Counted from the stretch's first letter, positions 28,269 to 37,149 are shown. The stretch is DNA of 64,000 nucleotides from Pseudomonas sp. CC6-YY-74 (GCF_002025205.1 NZ_CP019947.1:69501-133500), one strand, 5' to 3'. Notes: generated from the letters alone by a model not told the origin. Translations and numbers: made by a program.

Positions 28269-29741
28269 ATGTCCGTATCAGAGCAGTTTGTTTTCGGCGC
28301 TGACCTTGCTGGTCAGCCGGTCGCTCAGGCCTTGCGCTTGGCCAATCGGCATGGGCTGGTGGCGGGTGCGACCGGCACCGGAAAAACCGTGACCCTGCAG
28401 CGTCTCATCGAGGGCTTCAGCGATGCCGGGGTGGCGGTGTTCGCCGCGGATGTCAAAGGTGACCTCTGTGGTCTCGGCGCCGCCGGGGCGCCTCAGGGAA
28501 AAATCGCCGAGCGCATCGCCAGCATGCCCTGGCTTGAGCATCGACCGACGGCCTACCCGGTTACGCTATGGGATATCCATGGCCAGAGCGGTCATCCGTT
28601 GCGCACCACCCTCAGCGAGATGGGCCCGCTGCTGCTCGGGGCTTTGCTGGAATTGACCGACAGCCAGCAGGCCGCCCTCTATGCGGCGTTCAAGGTGGCG
28701 GATCGCGAAGGGCTGCTATTGCTCGACCTGAAAGACCTGAAAGCATTGCTGGCGTACCTGAAGAGCACGCCGGCGGTGCTCGGCGAGGACAGTGCGCTGT
28801 TCACCACAACCTCTGCCCAGGCCCTGTTGCGGCGCCTGTCGAGCCTCGAGCAGCAGGGCGCCGAAGCCTTGTTCGGCGAGCCGGCGCTGCAACTGGAAGA
28901 CATTCTGCAGCCGGATCGCGACGGGCGCGGGCGCATTCATCTGCTCGACGCCAGCCGTCTGGTGCATGAGGCACCGAAGGTCTACGCGACCTTCCTGCTG
29001 TGGCTGCTGGCCGAGTTGTTCGAGCAGTTGCCGGAGCGCGGCGATGCCGACAAGCCGCTGCTGGCGCTGTTCTTCGATGAGGCGCACCTGCTCTTCGCCG
29101 ACACCCCGAAAGCCCTGCAGGAACGACTGGAACAGGTGGTTCGGTTGATTCGTTCGAAAGGCGTGGGCGTCTACTTCGTCACGCAATCGCCGAGTGACTT
29201 GCCCGATGACGTGCTGGCCCAGCTTGGCCTGCGGATTCAGCACGGCTTGCGCGCCTTCACCACCAGGGAGCAGAAGTCTCTGCGCGCGGTAGCGGATGGT
29301 TTTCGCCCCAACCCCTCGATCGATACCCTGGCAACCCTGACCGAACTCGGCATCGGCGAGGCCCTGGTTGGCACCCTGGAAGACAAGGGCACGCCGGCCA
29401 TGGTCCGGCGCGTGGCCATTGCGCCGCCACAGTCACGCATCGGCCCGTTGAGCGAGAGCGAGCGGGCCGCGCTGATTCGGCAGTCGCCGCTGGCCGAGCG
29501 CTACGACAAGCCGATCGACCGCGAGTCGGCCTACGAACTGCTCACCGCCCGTGTCGCCCAAGCCAGTGTCGAGGCGGCGCAACCGCAAACCAAGGAGAGT
29601 CCCGCAGGCGGCATTGGCGGCATGCTGGGCGGCCTGGCCGGGCAGGTGATGAAAAGCGCCGTACGCCAGGCCGCCAACCAGCTTGGTCGGCAGTTGGTGC
29701 GCGGTCTGCTGGGCTCGTTGCTGGGCGGCAAGAGACGATAA
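28269..29741 (+). CDS. HerA-like ATPase (DUF853 family)
   Basis: A 490-aa FtsK/HerA-fold ATPase. Walker A is GATGTGKTVTL (residues about 33-43), Walker B ALFFDEAHLLF. The C-terminal tail (GGIGGMLGGLAGQ then an Arg/Lys-rich end) is flexible. The DUF853 family (YjgR-type) is widespread and poorly characterised. ATG at 28269 has GGGAG upstream. Divergent from the chemoreceptor gene across 133 bp. Confidence 0.9.
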   Translation: MSVSEQFVFGADLAGQPVAQALRLANRHGLVAGATGTGKTVTLQRLIEGFSDAGVAVFAADVKGDLCGLGAAGAPQGKIAERIASMPWLEHRPTAYPVTLWDIHGQSGHPLRTTLSEMGPLLLGALLELTDSQQAALYAAFKVADREGLLLLDLKDLKALLAYLKSTPAVLGEDSALFTTTSAQALLRRLSSLEQQGAEALFGEPALQLEDILQPDRDGRGRIHLLDASRLVHEAPKVYATFLLWLLAELFEQLPERGDADKPLLALFFDEAHLLFADTPKALQERLEQVVRLIRSKGVGVYFVTQSPSDLPDDVLAQLGLRIQHGLRAFTTREQKSLRAVADGFRPNPSIDTLATLTELGIGEALVGTLEDKGTPAMVRRVAIAPPQSRIGPLSESERAALIRQSPLAERYDKPIDRESAYELLTARVAQASVEAAQPQTKESPAGGIGGMLGGLAGQVMKSAVRQAANQLGRQLVRGLLGSLLGGKRR

Positions 29742-29812
29742 CGCCACGCCGTCAATAACCGCGGTTATCGAGCGTTATCCCAGCGGGGCTAAATACGTTC
29801 TGCAGAGGGCAG

Positions 29813-30037
29813 TCAGCCGCTGTGCTCGTCGTGTTTGGCTTGCAGGTCTTTCTCGATCTTTTCGATTTCTTTTTCAAATGCTTGGTCAAGAAGGTTGGCC
29901 TTCTTGCGCCAGGGCTTGCGCTCGGGTTCCGGTTGAGCGGCGTAAGTAATGATTTCTCCGCCTTGTACATCCTTGTAACGCTGCGCCTGGCGCTCGAGTT
30001 CGGCGCGCAGTTCGTCTTTCGTCACGTGATTACCCAT
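29813..30037 (-). CDS. Small conserved-type hypothetical protein
   Basis: A 74-aa highly charged protein (MGNHVTKDELRAELERQAQR start), mostly predicted helix with a possible coiled coil in the second half (FEKEIEKIEKDLQAKHDEH). No named domain recognised. Convergent with the HerA-like gene. Confidence 0.6.
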   Translation of the reverse strand: MGNHVTKDELRAELERQAQRYKDVQGGEIITYAAQPEPERKPWRKKANLLDQAFEKEIEKIEKDLQAKHDEHSG

Positions 30038-30384
30038 GGTGTTGAAGAGTAGTGTGATGACAACGTAAGGCAATGGCCTTACTGCTGCGGTCATCAATCG
30101 GGTGGCTGTGGCAATGGCAGATGCAGCGGTCGAACAGGCCTGAATATGTTTGCCTGAGGCTGAGTTTTATTGGAAAACAGCCACCTGGCTTAATCAAGCA
30201 GGTGCTCTTAAATTATCCATTGCGTACAGTTGAATACAATTATGGTCAATGCCGTTTAAAAGTCTAGGGGGGTTAAGTAGTACTGGCGAGGCGATTGATC
30301 ATTAACTGTTTCATCTGACAGTGAATAAGACCGTTCTGTTCAATGCAGTGCTCGATAGTGCATCAGGCAGGTGTTCAACTGTGA
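30038..30384. other. Intergenic stretch without recognisable genes
   Basis: Lower GC than its surroundings. No open frame with recognisable content and no clear RNA gene is seen. Confidence 0.4.
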
Positions 30385-30504
30385 CTGAGCGGTCGCTACG
30401 GTCGCGCCGAAGAGATCGCCGCATTCGTCGCCTACTTGGCCGGGCCTGAAGCGGGTTATGTCACCGGTGCCAGTCTGACTATCGACGGTGGCTTTGCCGC
30501 CTAA
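30385..30504 (+). pseudogene. C-terminal remnant of a short-chain dehydrogenase/reductase
   Basis: In one frame the sequence reads [20 protein letters not shown], then [17 protein letters not shown] and a stop at 30502-30504. This is the standard last 35 residues of FabG/PhbB-type SDR enzymes (about 245 aa). An in-frame stop precedes it at 30382, and no Rossmann or YxxxK part is present, so it is a decayed tail. Confidence 0.8.
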
Positions 30505-30560
30505 GGCAACTGAGCATGAACGCCCTGTGGCTCATACCCACAAGGCGTTCTGGTCGGGGC

Positions 30561-31124
30561 TCAAGGTGTGGGCAATGTCGTCAGCGCCGTGCAGCTGACC
30601 TCATAGTTCTGCTTGCAGGCGCTTTGGAACAACCGGCGAGCCTGGTTGGCATCGCGCGGTACGCCTTGTTGGCCCTTGAGGTAGAGGTTGCCGAGAATAT
30701 GCTGGGCCATCGGGTTGCCGCCGGCGGCCGACTGGTTGAGGTACTTGAGCATGCCCTGCGGGTTGGCGAAGTCGGGATTGTCGCGGCCGGTATACAGATA
30801 GGCCAGGCTGACCGCGGCCATGGCGTGGCCCTTGTCGGCGGCCTGCTTCCACCAGTACTCGGCTAGCTTGAGGTCTTTCTCTGGCTTGCCGACGAAGTAG
30901 AAACTACCCAACTGGAACTGACTGTCGAGGTCGCCGCGATTGGCTTGGCTGCGCAGCTTCGCCAGAGTGGCCGCTGCGTCCTCAACCGGTGATGCGCCGG
31001 CTACGGCTGATCCCGTCTGCGGCGCACTGATGGTCTCCGCTTGCTGGTTGGCGCAACCGCCCAGCAGCAGGGTTGCGCAGAGGAGTGCCGGGAGTGTCGT
31101 GCGAAGCCATTGATGAGCGTTCAT
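30561..31124 (-). CDS. Sel1-repeat lipoprotein
   Basis: A 187-aa exported protein. The lipobox LLLGGC puts the lipidated cysteine at residue 24. Three or so Sel1-like (TPR-type) repeats follow, for example AEYWWKQAADKGHAMAAVSL and LKYLNQSAAGGNPMAQHIL. Such proteins serve as protein-binding scaffolds at the membrane. Partner unknown. Confidence 0.85.
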   Translation of the reverse strand: MNAHQWLRTTLPALLCATLLLGGCANQQAETISAPQTGSAVAGASPVEDAAATLAKLRSQANRGDLDSQFQLGSFYFVGKPEKDLKLAEYWWKQAADKGHAMAAVSLAYLYTGRDNPDFANPQGMLKYLNQSAAGGNPMAQHILGNLYLKGQQGVPRDANQARRLFQSACKQNYEVSCTALTTLPTP

Positions 31125-31640
31125 GGTCTGTCACTTCTTCTGGAGTGGATGCGGGTGACTGCGTCCGTCTGTTTATAAAAGGACAATGCTATGAAAGAGC
31201 AATGGTTTGAAAAGACAATGTCCTGACTGCCTAGGCTCGCTGCCTATGGCCGCCCCGGTCGCCGGCCAGCGCCACGCTCCGGCTGGCGCAAACTAGAAGA
31301 CCCCGCCAAGGTCAGCAAGTTGCTCGGCACTTAGTTTCATCGCTGCGCGGAGTTCGAGCCTGCGCATGCTTCAGGGTAGGCCGGCAGCTTGCTGTTGTCG
31401 TGCGCCGCGTGCTCCACACGGATTAAGGGCGGACCTCTACCCTGATCTGCGGCGTGCCGCGCCGATCCGGCGCGATGTATTTCTGCCGCGCATCAGGCCG
31501 GCCAGTGCTTGCCTGACGCGCGGACATGCCCAGGACCGGCAATGCATCTCTGTTTGTCGCCTCTGGCGTTTCTTCCGGCGGGCAGACCTGCGATTCTTGC
31601 GGGCAAAGGTGCAGCGCACCATCAGGCCCGCGAGGTATCC
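31125..31640. other. Intergenic region, no gene recognised
   Basis: About 516 bp between divergent genes. Short open frames exist on both strands but without recognisable protein character. It should contain promoters for the lipoprotein gene (-) and the carboxypeptidase gene (+). Confidence 0.4.
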
Positions 31641-32771
31641 ATGAACATCAGCTGCAATTTCGACAGTGGCAATATCGAGGTGCTCGACGCCAGCAATCCG
31701 CAGCAGGTGCTGCTGGCCATGCGTCCTGATCTCAACAGCTATCACTTCCAGTGGTTCCACTTCAAAGTCGACGGCCTGACCCCGGGCCAGCGCTACGGCT
31801 TCAGCCTGACCAACGCGGGCGAGTCCGCCTACAGTCATGCCTGGACCGGCTACAACGCCGTTGCTTCTTACGACCATATCAACTGGTTCCGCGTGCCCAG
31901 CCGTTTCGAGGAGGGCGCGCTCAACTTCGCCATCGAACCGAGCGAGGCGCAGATCTGGTTCGCCTACTTCGAGCCCTACAGCCGCGCGCGGCATGACGGG
32001 CTGATCGAGCAGGCGCTGAACCAGGCCGGTGCCGAACTGTTCGCCTGCGGCAAGAGCATCGAGGGCCGCGATATCCCGTTGCTGCGGGTCAGCCGCAACC
32101 CGCAGGCTCCGCGCAAGATCTGGATCATCGCCCAGCAGCATCCGGGCGAGCACATGGCCGAATGGTTCATGGAAGGCCTGATCGAGCGTCTGCAGAACCG
32201 CGACGACGCCGAACTGAATGCCCTGCTGCAACAGGCCGACCTCTACCTGGTACCGAACATGAACCCGGATGGCGCCTTCCGTGGCCACCTGCGTACCAAT
32301 GCCGCCGGCAAGGACCTCAACCGCGCCTGGCAATCGGCCAGCGAAGCGGAGAGTCCCGAGGTGTTCTTTGTCCAGCAGCAGATGCGCAGCGTCGGCGTCG
32401 ATCTGTTCCTCGACATCCATGGCGACGAGGAAATCCCCCACGTATTCACCGCTGGCTGTGAAGGCAACCCCGGCTACAGTCCGCGCCTGGAAAAACTGGA
32501 GGAGGAATTCCGCAGCCGTCTGATTGCCCTCGGCGCCGAGTTCCAGACCGCGTTCGGCTACAAGCGCGATGCCCCCGGCCAAGCCAATACCACCCTGGCC
32601 TGCAACGCGGTCGGCCTGGAATTCGACTGCCTGTCCTTCACCATCGAAATGCCCTTCAAAGACCACGACGACAGTCCCAATCCGCTTACCGGCTGGGACG
32701 GCAAGCGCTCGATGAAGTTGGGCCAGGATGTGCTCAGTGTTGCGGCGGCGATGGTGGCGGCGTTGCGCTAG
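31641..32771 (+). CDS. M14 metallo-carboxypeptidase, cytosolic carboxypeptidase-like
   Basis: A 376-aa zinc peptidase. The N-terminal beta-sandwich domain (residues about 1-125) is characteristic of cytosolic carboxypeptidases (CCP). Zinc ligands are in QQHPGEHMAEW (His and Glu) and FLDIHGDEE (His), and the catalytic Glu is in FTIEMPFKDH. Eukaryotic CCPs remove glutamates from tubulin; the bacterial substrate is not known. ATG at 31641; longer frames upstream lack similarity. Confidence 0.92.
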   Translation: MNISCNFDSGNIEVLDASNPQQVLLAMRPDLNSYHFQWFHFKVDGLTPGQRYGFSLTNAGESAYSHAWTGYNAVASYDHINWFRVPSRFEEGALNFAIEPSEAQIWFAYFEPYSRARHDGLIEQALNQAGAELFACGKSIEGRDIPLLRVSRNPQAPRKIWIIAQQHPGEHMAEWFMEGLIERLQNRDDAELNALLQQADLYLVPNMNPDGAFRGHLRTNAAGKDLNRAWQSASEAESPEVFFVQQQMRSVGVDLFLDIHGDEEIPHVFTAGCEGNPGYSPRLEKLEEEFRSRLIALGAEFQTAFGYKRDAPGQANTTLACNAVGLEFDCLSFTIEMPFKDHDDSPNPLTGWDGKRSMKLGQDVLSVAAAMVAALR

Positions 32772-32986
32772 GCAAGGCAAGGCAAGCCTTGCTGGCGTCC
32801 GGCTGTGGTGTGGAGGCCAGACGGTTGTCTGGCTGATCCTCGGCGCGGACGCCCAGCGAGCAGGGTCCACCTGCGTGTCTGGCGCTGCATTGCTGGTCAG
32901 GGCAAGCAGGGGCTGCCGCGGCATCTGCGCGCCGCACGCGATTGGCGTTAGCTAGCCCATTGCCAACCTGAGGCGAATGCGCCGAG

Positions 32987-33418
32987 TCAGACCCCGCTCG
33001 CGATGAGCGCGGCGATGTACAGAGCAGTTGCCAGGAGGATGCCGCGGTAAGGCGTGCTGAACCAGTAGCGCTTGCCGAGAAAGGCGTAGCCACACAGCAG
33101 CACAAGGCCAACGCCCAAGAGGTATGGCGAGGCAAACAATAGGGGACCATGCACGAGAGCAAGGTAGGCATAGACCGAACCAAACAGCAGAGCACCGAAG
33201 CTATGGCTGGCATTGAAGCCAACCCAGGCCTTCCACATGCTGGTTTCGCGGGTGATCTTCGGTGAAGTCTCATGCATGCGGGCCATCAGCGCCTCGTCCC
33301 GCGGTTGCAAGGAGCTACCCGCGAAGGTGAGCAGCAGATGCACCGCGCCCAGGGCGAAGATAACCAGCGCGCTCGCAGTCACCAGATACTGGGCCAGGGT
33401 AAGCGCTATTGCTGACAA
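32987..33418 (-). CDS. Four-helix integral membrane protein of unknown function
   Basis: A 143-aa protein with hydrophobic segments at about residues 8-32, 64-88, 90-110 and 122-142. The loop EALMARMHETSPKITRETSMW between segments 1 and 2 is hydrophilic; similar small membrane proteins (LIC_13387-like) are widespread. No catalytic residues evident. Confidence 0.65.
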   Translation of the reverse strand: MSAIALTLAQYLVTASALVIFALGAVHLLLTFAGSSLQPRDEALMARMHETSPKITRETSMWKAWVGFNASHSFGALLFGSVYAYLALVHGPLLFASPYLLGVGLVLLCGYAFLGKRYWFSTPYRGILLATALYIAALIASGV

Positions 33419-33822
33419 GGCGAACTCCTCAAAAGACTATCCAGCGGTTTATCTGAGCGGCAGCATGAGGCGGCAGGCTGGAACAGGCCGGCTCGATGGC
33501 AAGCATGGGCTGTCGGTTCTGCATGCACAGGCATCAGCCATCGCTTGGCCGCTGGTTGGCGACCGCCACGGGCATTACTCAATGCTCAAGAACTCGATCC
33601 AGCGCACTCCTGTGGCAATCTCGTCGCGCAACTCCGGTTGGTGGGCGGCTGCTCGGGGTGTCTGACGGCGCGCTGATGTAATTGAGGTCAATTGCTTGCG
33701 GCGTGCCCCGCAGCCTTGTTCAGTAGGTTCCAGTTGGACGTAAAAACCATTCCACCGCTTGGCCCTTTGCGTCGAACGCATCGAACCCAGCGGGGGCAGA
33801 CCACGCATAAAGAGCGGTCGCG
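33419..33822. other. Intergenic region, no gene recognised
   Basis: About 400 bp. A minus-strand frame ending in ELRDEIATGVRWIEFLSIE looks protein-like at its end but has no start or recognisable family and may be another gene remnant. Confidence 0.35.
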
Positions 33823-34275
33823 CTACTTGGCAGTTGCCGCTTCGGCCAGGCCACTCAGGGCTTTACCAATGTTTTCGATCGCGGGGCACTGAGCCGTTGC
33901 ATGACGCTGACCAAGGTAGGCCGGATCGTTGTAACCAAGCCAGACCTGAGCGTTGGCGTCTTCCCAGAACAGTGCCTTCAACGGCAGGTCGATTGCGACC
34001 GTTTGGGAGCACTGTATGAACGGCGTGCCAGCCTTTGGGTTGCCGAAGATGAGCAGCTCTGTCGGACGCAGCGATTTGCCAACCTTCGCCGCGCCGGCAG
34101 CGTGATCGATGCGCGCGAAAACGGTCAGGCCACGCTGCTTGGCGAGCGCCTCAAATTTGTCGGCGGTGTTTTTGACTGAATACGGGCTCTTGACTTGGAT
34201 TAGACCGTCCGCTGCTGCGCAGAGTGTTGAGATGCTCGCGAGCAGTACGGCGGCGACGACCTGCACAATTTTCAT
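33823..34275 (-). CDS. Exported DUF302 domain protein
   Basis: A 150-aa protein with a signal peptide (MKIVQVVAAVLLASISTLCA, cleavage near residue 22) and a DUF302 fold (VFARIDHAAGAAKVGKSLRP, ELLIFGNPKAGTPFIQ). Periplasmic, function unknown. ATG at 34275 follows AAGGAG. It borders the distal end of the integron cassette array. Confidence 0.87.
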   Translation of the reverse strand: MKIVQVVAAVLLASISTLCAAADGLIQVKSPYSVKNTADKFEALAKQRGLTVFARIDHAAGAAKVGKSLRPTELLIFGNPKAGTPFIQCSQTVAIDLPLKALFWEDANAQVWLGYNDPAYLGQRHATAQCPAIENIGKALSGLAEAATAK

Positions 34276-34316
34276 AATCGAGACTCCTTGGCGATACACG
34301 AAGGGTTCAGTATGAC

Positions 34317-34405
34317 GCCAAACGATTGGCTCAGGGGCGGGCTTTAGTCAGTCCCGAGTGAGCGCAGCGAGCGACTTGAGTCGCTTGTAATGCGGTGCGT
34401 TATAT
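34317..34405 (-). repeat. attC site a (array end, degenerate)
   Basis: Quasi-palindrome with the GGGGCGGGCTTTAG core but several changes from the other sites, and imperfect outer boxes (GCCAAAC, GTTATAT). Terminal attC of the 72-aa cassette, likely the oldest. Confidence 0.75.
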
Positions 34406-34411
34406 GCGGAT

Positions 34412-34630
34412 TTATTGGATGGCCTCAATCATTGCCTTGATTTTTTCGGACTTTTCAAAGTGATCAAGTTTGTGAGTCATGATCCACCATTCTGCTGCTT
34501 CCATTAATAATTCTGGTTCATCATTTTTATTGGCGAAAAAAGCATAGAAGGAAAGGCCAACATTTTGCCCTTTGGTGCTTATTTTTTTGTTGCATACTTC
34601 AATAATCTTTCTTCTTAAGCTTGCTCTCAT
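34412..34630 (-). CDS. Cassette 10: small hypothetical protein
   Basis: A 72-aa cytoplasmic protein (MRASLRRKIIEVCNKKISTK start), helical and charged, with ELLMEAAEWWIMTHKLDHFE in the second half. It may belong to the DUF6500 group of small proteins, which I cannot confirm. Preceded by AAGGT, ends just before attC a. Confidence 0.7.
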   Translation of the reverse strand: MRASLRRKIIEVCNKKISTKGQNVGLSFYAFFANKNDEPELLMEAAEWWIMTHKLDHFEKSEKIKAMIEAIQ

Positions 34631-34686
34631 TTACCTTGTCTCTCCAAAGTCATGGAATGCTAGCTGGCCAAAGTTTCATGGCGGCC

Positions 34687-34774
34687 TGTTAACAAGCCAA
34701 ATATAGTTGGCTAAAATAGGAGTGAAGTGACAAAAGTAAACTGTACTCTATATTTGTTGGGCAGCTTGTTATCC
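34687..34774 (-). repeat. attC site b (unrelated sequence type)
   Basis: Outer boxes TGTTAAC and GTTATCC bound an 88-bp quasi-palindrome (AACAAGCCAAATATAG against CTATATTTGTTGGGCAGCTTG). It lacks the GGGCTTTAGCCC core of the other sites, so the cassette carrying it probably came from another host's integron. Confidence 0.7.
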
Positions 34775-34807
34775 GCAACAGCACAATAAGTAAGCTGGGT
34801 AAGAATT

Positions 34808-35329
34808 TTAGCTTGTCAATTCGAAACGTAAATTCCCCTCATGAGTTCCTGCACCTTCAAAGCCACTAGACGTTAATACATTGATAGAGGCTATATTCTC
34901 CGCTGACGTGTGAGCGATAATTTTACTTACATTATCAAACGATAAGGCGTGAGTGGCTAATAGGTTAACCATTTCAGTTGCATAACCACGGCGCTGCCAT
35001 TCGGGTAATATTGAGTAACCAATCTCGACAACGCCATTAATGTCTGGTGGGCCAAAATAACCGCCGGCACCAACTAGTGCTCTAGCACCTTCTGCATTGT
35101 CTATGTTTACTGCATACCAACCGTACCAGCCTTGCGCAGCTTCTCCACCGCTTTCGAAACATGAAAGAAAAAACTCCATCGCATCTCGATCATATTCTCC
35201 CGATGGCCAATTCACGGAGACAACTGCATTTAATTTTTCAGCAAGTAACTCTGGCGTTTCAAGCTCGATGCGAATATGTTCTGCCGATGAAGAAATCATC
35301 TCGATTCGCCCTGATTTATTATTCTGCAT
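34808..35329 (-). CDS. Cassette 9: GNAT family N-acetyltransferase
   Basis: A 173-aa acetyltransferase of the RimJ/RimL type. The acetyl-CoA loop region reads YSILPEWQRRGYATEMVNLL, and IIAHTSAENIASINVLTSSG is the typical C-terminal motif of this group. The substrate could be a protein N-terminus, an antibiotic or a toxin. ATG at 35329 has GGAG upstream; the frame reaches into attC c without an ATG. Confidence 0.88.
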   Translation of the reverse strand: MQNNKSGRIEMISSSAEHIRIELETPELLAEKLNAVVSVNWPSGEYDRDAMEFFLSCFESGGEAAQGWYGWYAVNIDNAEGARALVGAGGYFGPPDINGVVEIGYSILPEWQRRGYATEMVNLLATHALSFDNVSKIIAHTSAENIASINVLTSSGFEGAGTHEGNLRFELTS

Positions 35330-35354
35330 TTTACTCCAATGCTCGGTTTGTAGC

Positions 35355-35431
35355 GTCAAACGATTAGGTTAAGGGGTGGACTTTAGTCCGTCCCAGTTAG
35401 CGAAGCGAACGATTTGAACCATTTGTTAGAG
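35355..35431 (-). repeat. attC site c
   Basis: 77 bp from GTCAAAC to GTTAGAG, with a slightly changed core (GGGGTGGACTTTAGTCCGTC) in which both stem sides changed together. End of the 75-aa cassette. Confidence 0.85.
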
Positions 35432-35468
35432 CATTTGGCGCGTTCACAATTGAGGCTCTGCCTACAAA

Positions 35469-35696
35469 TTACTTAAGTGCCAGTATAGAAACATAGAGCG
35501 CTAGTAAAGCTATCGCGGTCCCCCAGACCCATTGCCAATTTCTTAGGTAAAACCCCGTCAGCACTCGAGCAACTTTTGCCGTCCAGTGATACTCGGTATA
35601 AATGCGAGGAGAAATCCATACAGAGCTGTTCGGGTCATTTTCGAACTCTTCTATCTGTGTTTTTCCGTTAAACCAGCGAGTGAAAATATTTATCAT
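35469..35696 (-). CDS. Cassette 8: small tail-anchored membrane protein
   Basis: A 75-aa protein with a hydrophilic first half and one membrane segment at the C-terminus (WGTAIALLALYVSILA). Not recognised. Complete cassette between attC d and attC c. Confidence 0.6.
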   Translation of the reverse strand: MINIFTRWFNGKTQIEEFENDPNSSVWISPRIYTEYHWTAKVARVLTGFYLRNWQWVWGTAIALLALYVSILALK

Positions 35697-35705
35697 GAGT
35701 CGTTG

Positions 35706-35768
35706 CTCTAACGTTTGGTTAAGGGGCGGGCTTTAGCCCGTCCCAGTGAGCGAAGCGAACGGTTTGAA
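35706..35768 (-). repeat. attC site d, left part (split by IS)
   Basis: Starts CTCTAAC and holds the standard core up to GGTTTGAA, where it is cut by the insertion sequence. The missing end (CCACTTGTTAGGA) is found at 37150-37162. Confidence 0.9.
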
Positions 35769-35841
35769 TGCTGTAATGGACTTTCCCCGCGCCACCGTTC
35801 TATACCGAGAGTGGTGGTGACTGATCATTGGGAGAGGCGTT

Positions 35842-36867
35842 ATGAAGCGAATTGCGGTTGATCTGGCCAAGTCCGTTTACCAAGTTGCCGAGAGTGTCCG
35901 TTCCGGCCAGGTGGTGCAGCGTAAGCGGCTGAACCGAGAGGCGTTTAGGCAATATATACAGGAGCAAGCCGAGCCGGTCGAGTGGGTGATGGAGGCCTGT
36001 GGCACAGCCCATTACTGGGGGCGGGTGGCGCAGGCGCAGGGGCATCGGGTGAGATTGATCCATCCGCGCTATGTTCGGCCCTATCGTCGACGTAACAAAA
36101 CCGACCGCAACGACTGCGATGCCATGCTGGAGGCCGCGCGCTGCAAGGATATTCATCCGGTGCCGGTGAAAACCCATGAGCAACAACAGTTACAGCAACT
36201 GCACGGGCTACGCGAAACCTGGAAGAAGAGTCGCACCCAGCGGATCAACTTGTTGCGCGGCATCCTGCGCGAGGCGGGCATCGAAGCTCCAGCCTCCACC
36301 GCCGCGTTTATCCGTGCCGCCCATGAGCTGGTTGAACGCCCAGAGATCGCGCCCTTGAGCCATCAACTGCATATCGTCCTGGCGGAAATCAACCTGCACG
36401 AACAGTGCATGGCCGAGTGCGAGCAGCAACTCAAACGCTGGCATGCCGACGATGATGTCGTGCGCAAACTCGATGAAGTCAGCGGTATTGGCCTGCTGAC
36501 CGCCAGCGCCCTGAAAACCGCAGTCGGCAAGCCCGAGCGCTTTGCCAATGGTCGCCAGCTCAGCGCCTGGCTGGGCATGACGCCGCGCGAATTCAGCAGT
36601 GGCGATCGGCGCAAACTGGGCCACATCAGCCGGCAAGGCAATGTATACGTGCGCACCCTGTTGATCCACGGTTCGCGAGCGGCCTTGCTGGCGGCGCAGC
36701 GCTGTCAGGCCCGTACACCCGAGAAAATGACCCAGTTACAGCGCTGGGCAGTCGAGACGGCGGCACGAATTGGCCACAATAAAGCGGCCGTTGCCCTGGC
36801 CAATAAACTGGTGCGGATCTGCTGGGCGGTGTGGTGCCATGAGCGCCGTTTTAACGGTAACTGGTAA
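35842..36867 (+). CDS. IS110/IS1111-family transposase
   Basis: A 341-aa recombinase. The N-terminal RuvC-like DEDD domain shows Asp7 (IAVDLAKS), Glu51 (MEACGT) and Asp88/Asp91 (TDRNDCDA). The C-terminal Transposase_20 domain includes VSGIGLLTASAL and LSAWLGMTPREFSSGD, with the serine region GHISRQGN. It appears intact. ATG at 35842 follows GGGAGAGG. Confidence 0.93.
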   Translation: MKRIAVDLAKSVYQVAESVRSGQVVQRKRLNREAFRQYIQEQAEPVEWVMEACGTAHYWGRVAQAQGHRVRLIHPRYVRPYRRRNKTDRNDCDAMLEAARCKDIHPVPVKTHEQQQLQQLHGLRETWKKSRTQRINLLRGILREAGIEAPASTAAFIRAAHELVERPEIAPLSHQLHIVLAEINLHEQCMAECEQQLKRWHADDDVVRKLDEVSGIGLLTASALKTAVGKPERFANGRQLSAWLGMTPREFSSGDRRKLGHISRQGNVYVRTLLIHGSRAALLAAQRCQARTPEKMTQLQRWAVETAARIGHNKAAVALANKLVRICWAVWCHERRFNGNW

Positions 36868-37149
36868 AGCACAAAGCCCGCCTGACGGCGGGGGTAATCA
36901 GTAAGGTGTGATGGTTTTCTTGTGGTTGTGGTGAGCAGCAGCACTGTCGGAACAGGCGAGTCCTGCAGCGGAACAAGGCCGATAACAACGCTGATCGATC
37001 GTGATCGATTGAACGCTTGGCCCCCGCTGCGCGAACTACAGAATGGCCAGGGCGAAAAGCCCAAGACAAGGCCGGATATACGAATGCAACCGCGCTGACG
37101 ACAGGGCTAGAAAAGCTACTTCTCACTACTTGTGGGGAGAGTCCATATA
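36868..37149 (+). ncRNA. Noncoding 3' part of the IS: candidate guide (seekRNA/bridge RNA) region
   Basis: IS110-family elements use an RNA encoded in their noncoding end to choose target and donor; in the IS1111 group it comes from the region after the transposase gene. This 282-bp segment has hairpin-forming stretches (CCCGCC/GGCGGG near 36877-36892; GATCGATC near 36993-37008). At 37007-37020 GATTGAACGCTTGG resembles the attC target TTGAACCACTTG. RNA boundaries are not determinable by eye. Confidence 0.45.

Larger units (their letters stand above)
35769..37149 (+). mobile_element. IS1111-group (IS110 family) insertion sequence inserted in attC d
   Basis: About 1381 bp. Subterminal inverted repeats ATGGACTTTCCCC (35776-35788) and GGGGAGAGTCCAT (37134-37146) match at 12 of 13 positions and lie a few bases inside the ends, as in the IS1111 group. 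Joining the outer flanks restores a standard attC with no target duplication. This is the behaviour of the known IS1111-attC elements of Pseudomonas. A single transposase gene fills most of it, and a 282-bp noncoding part follows. Confidence 0.9.
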
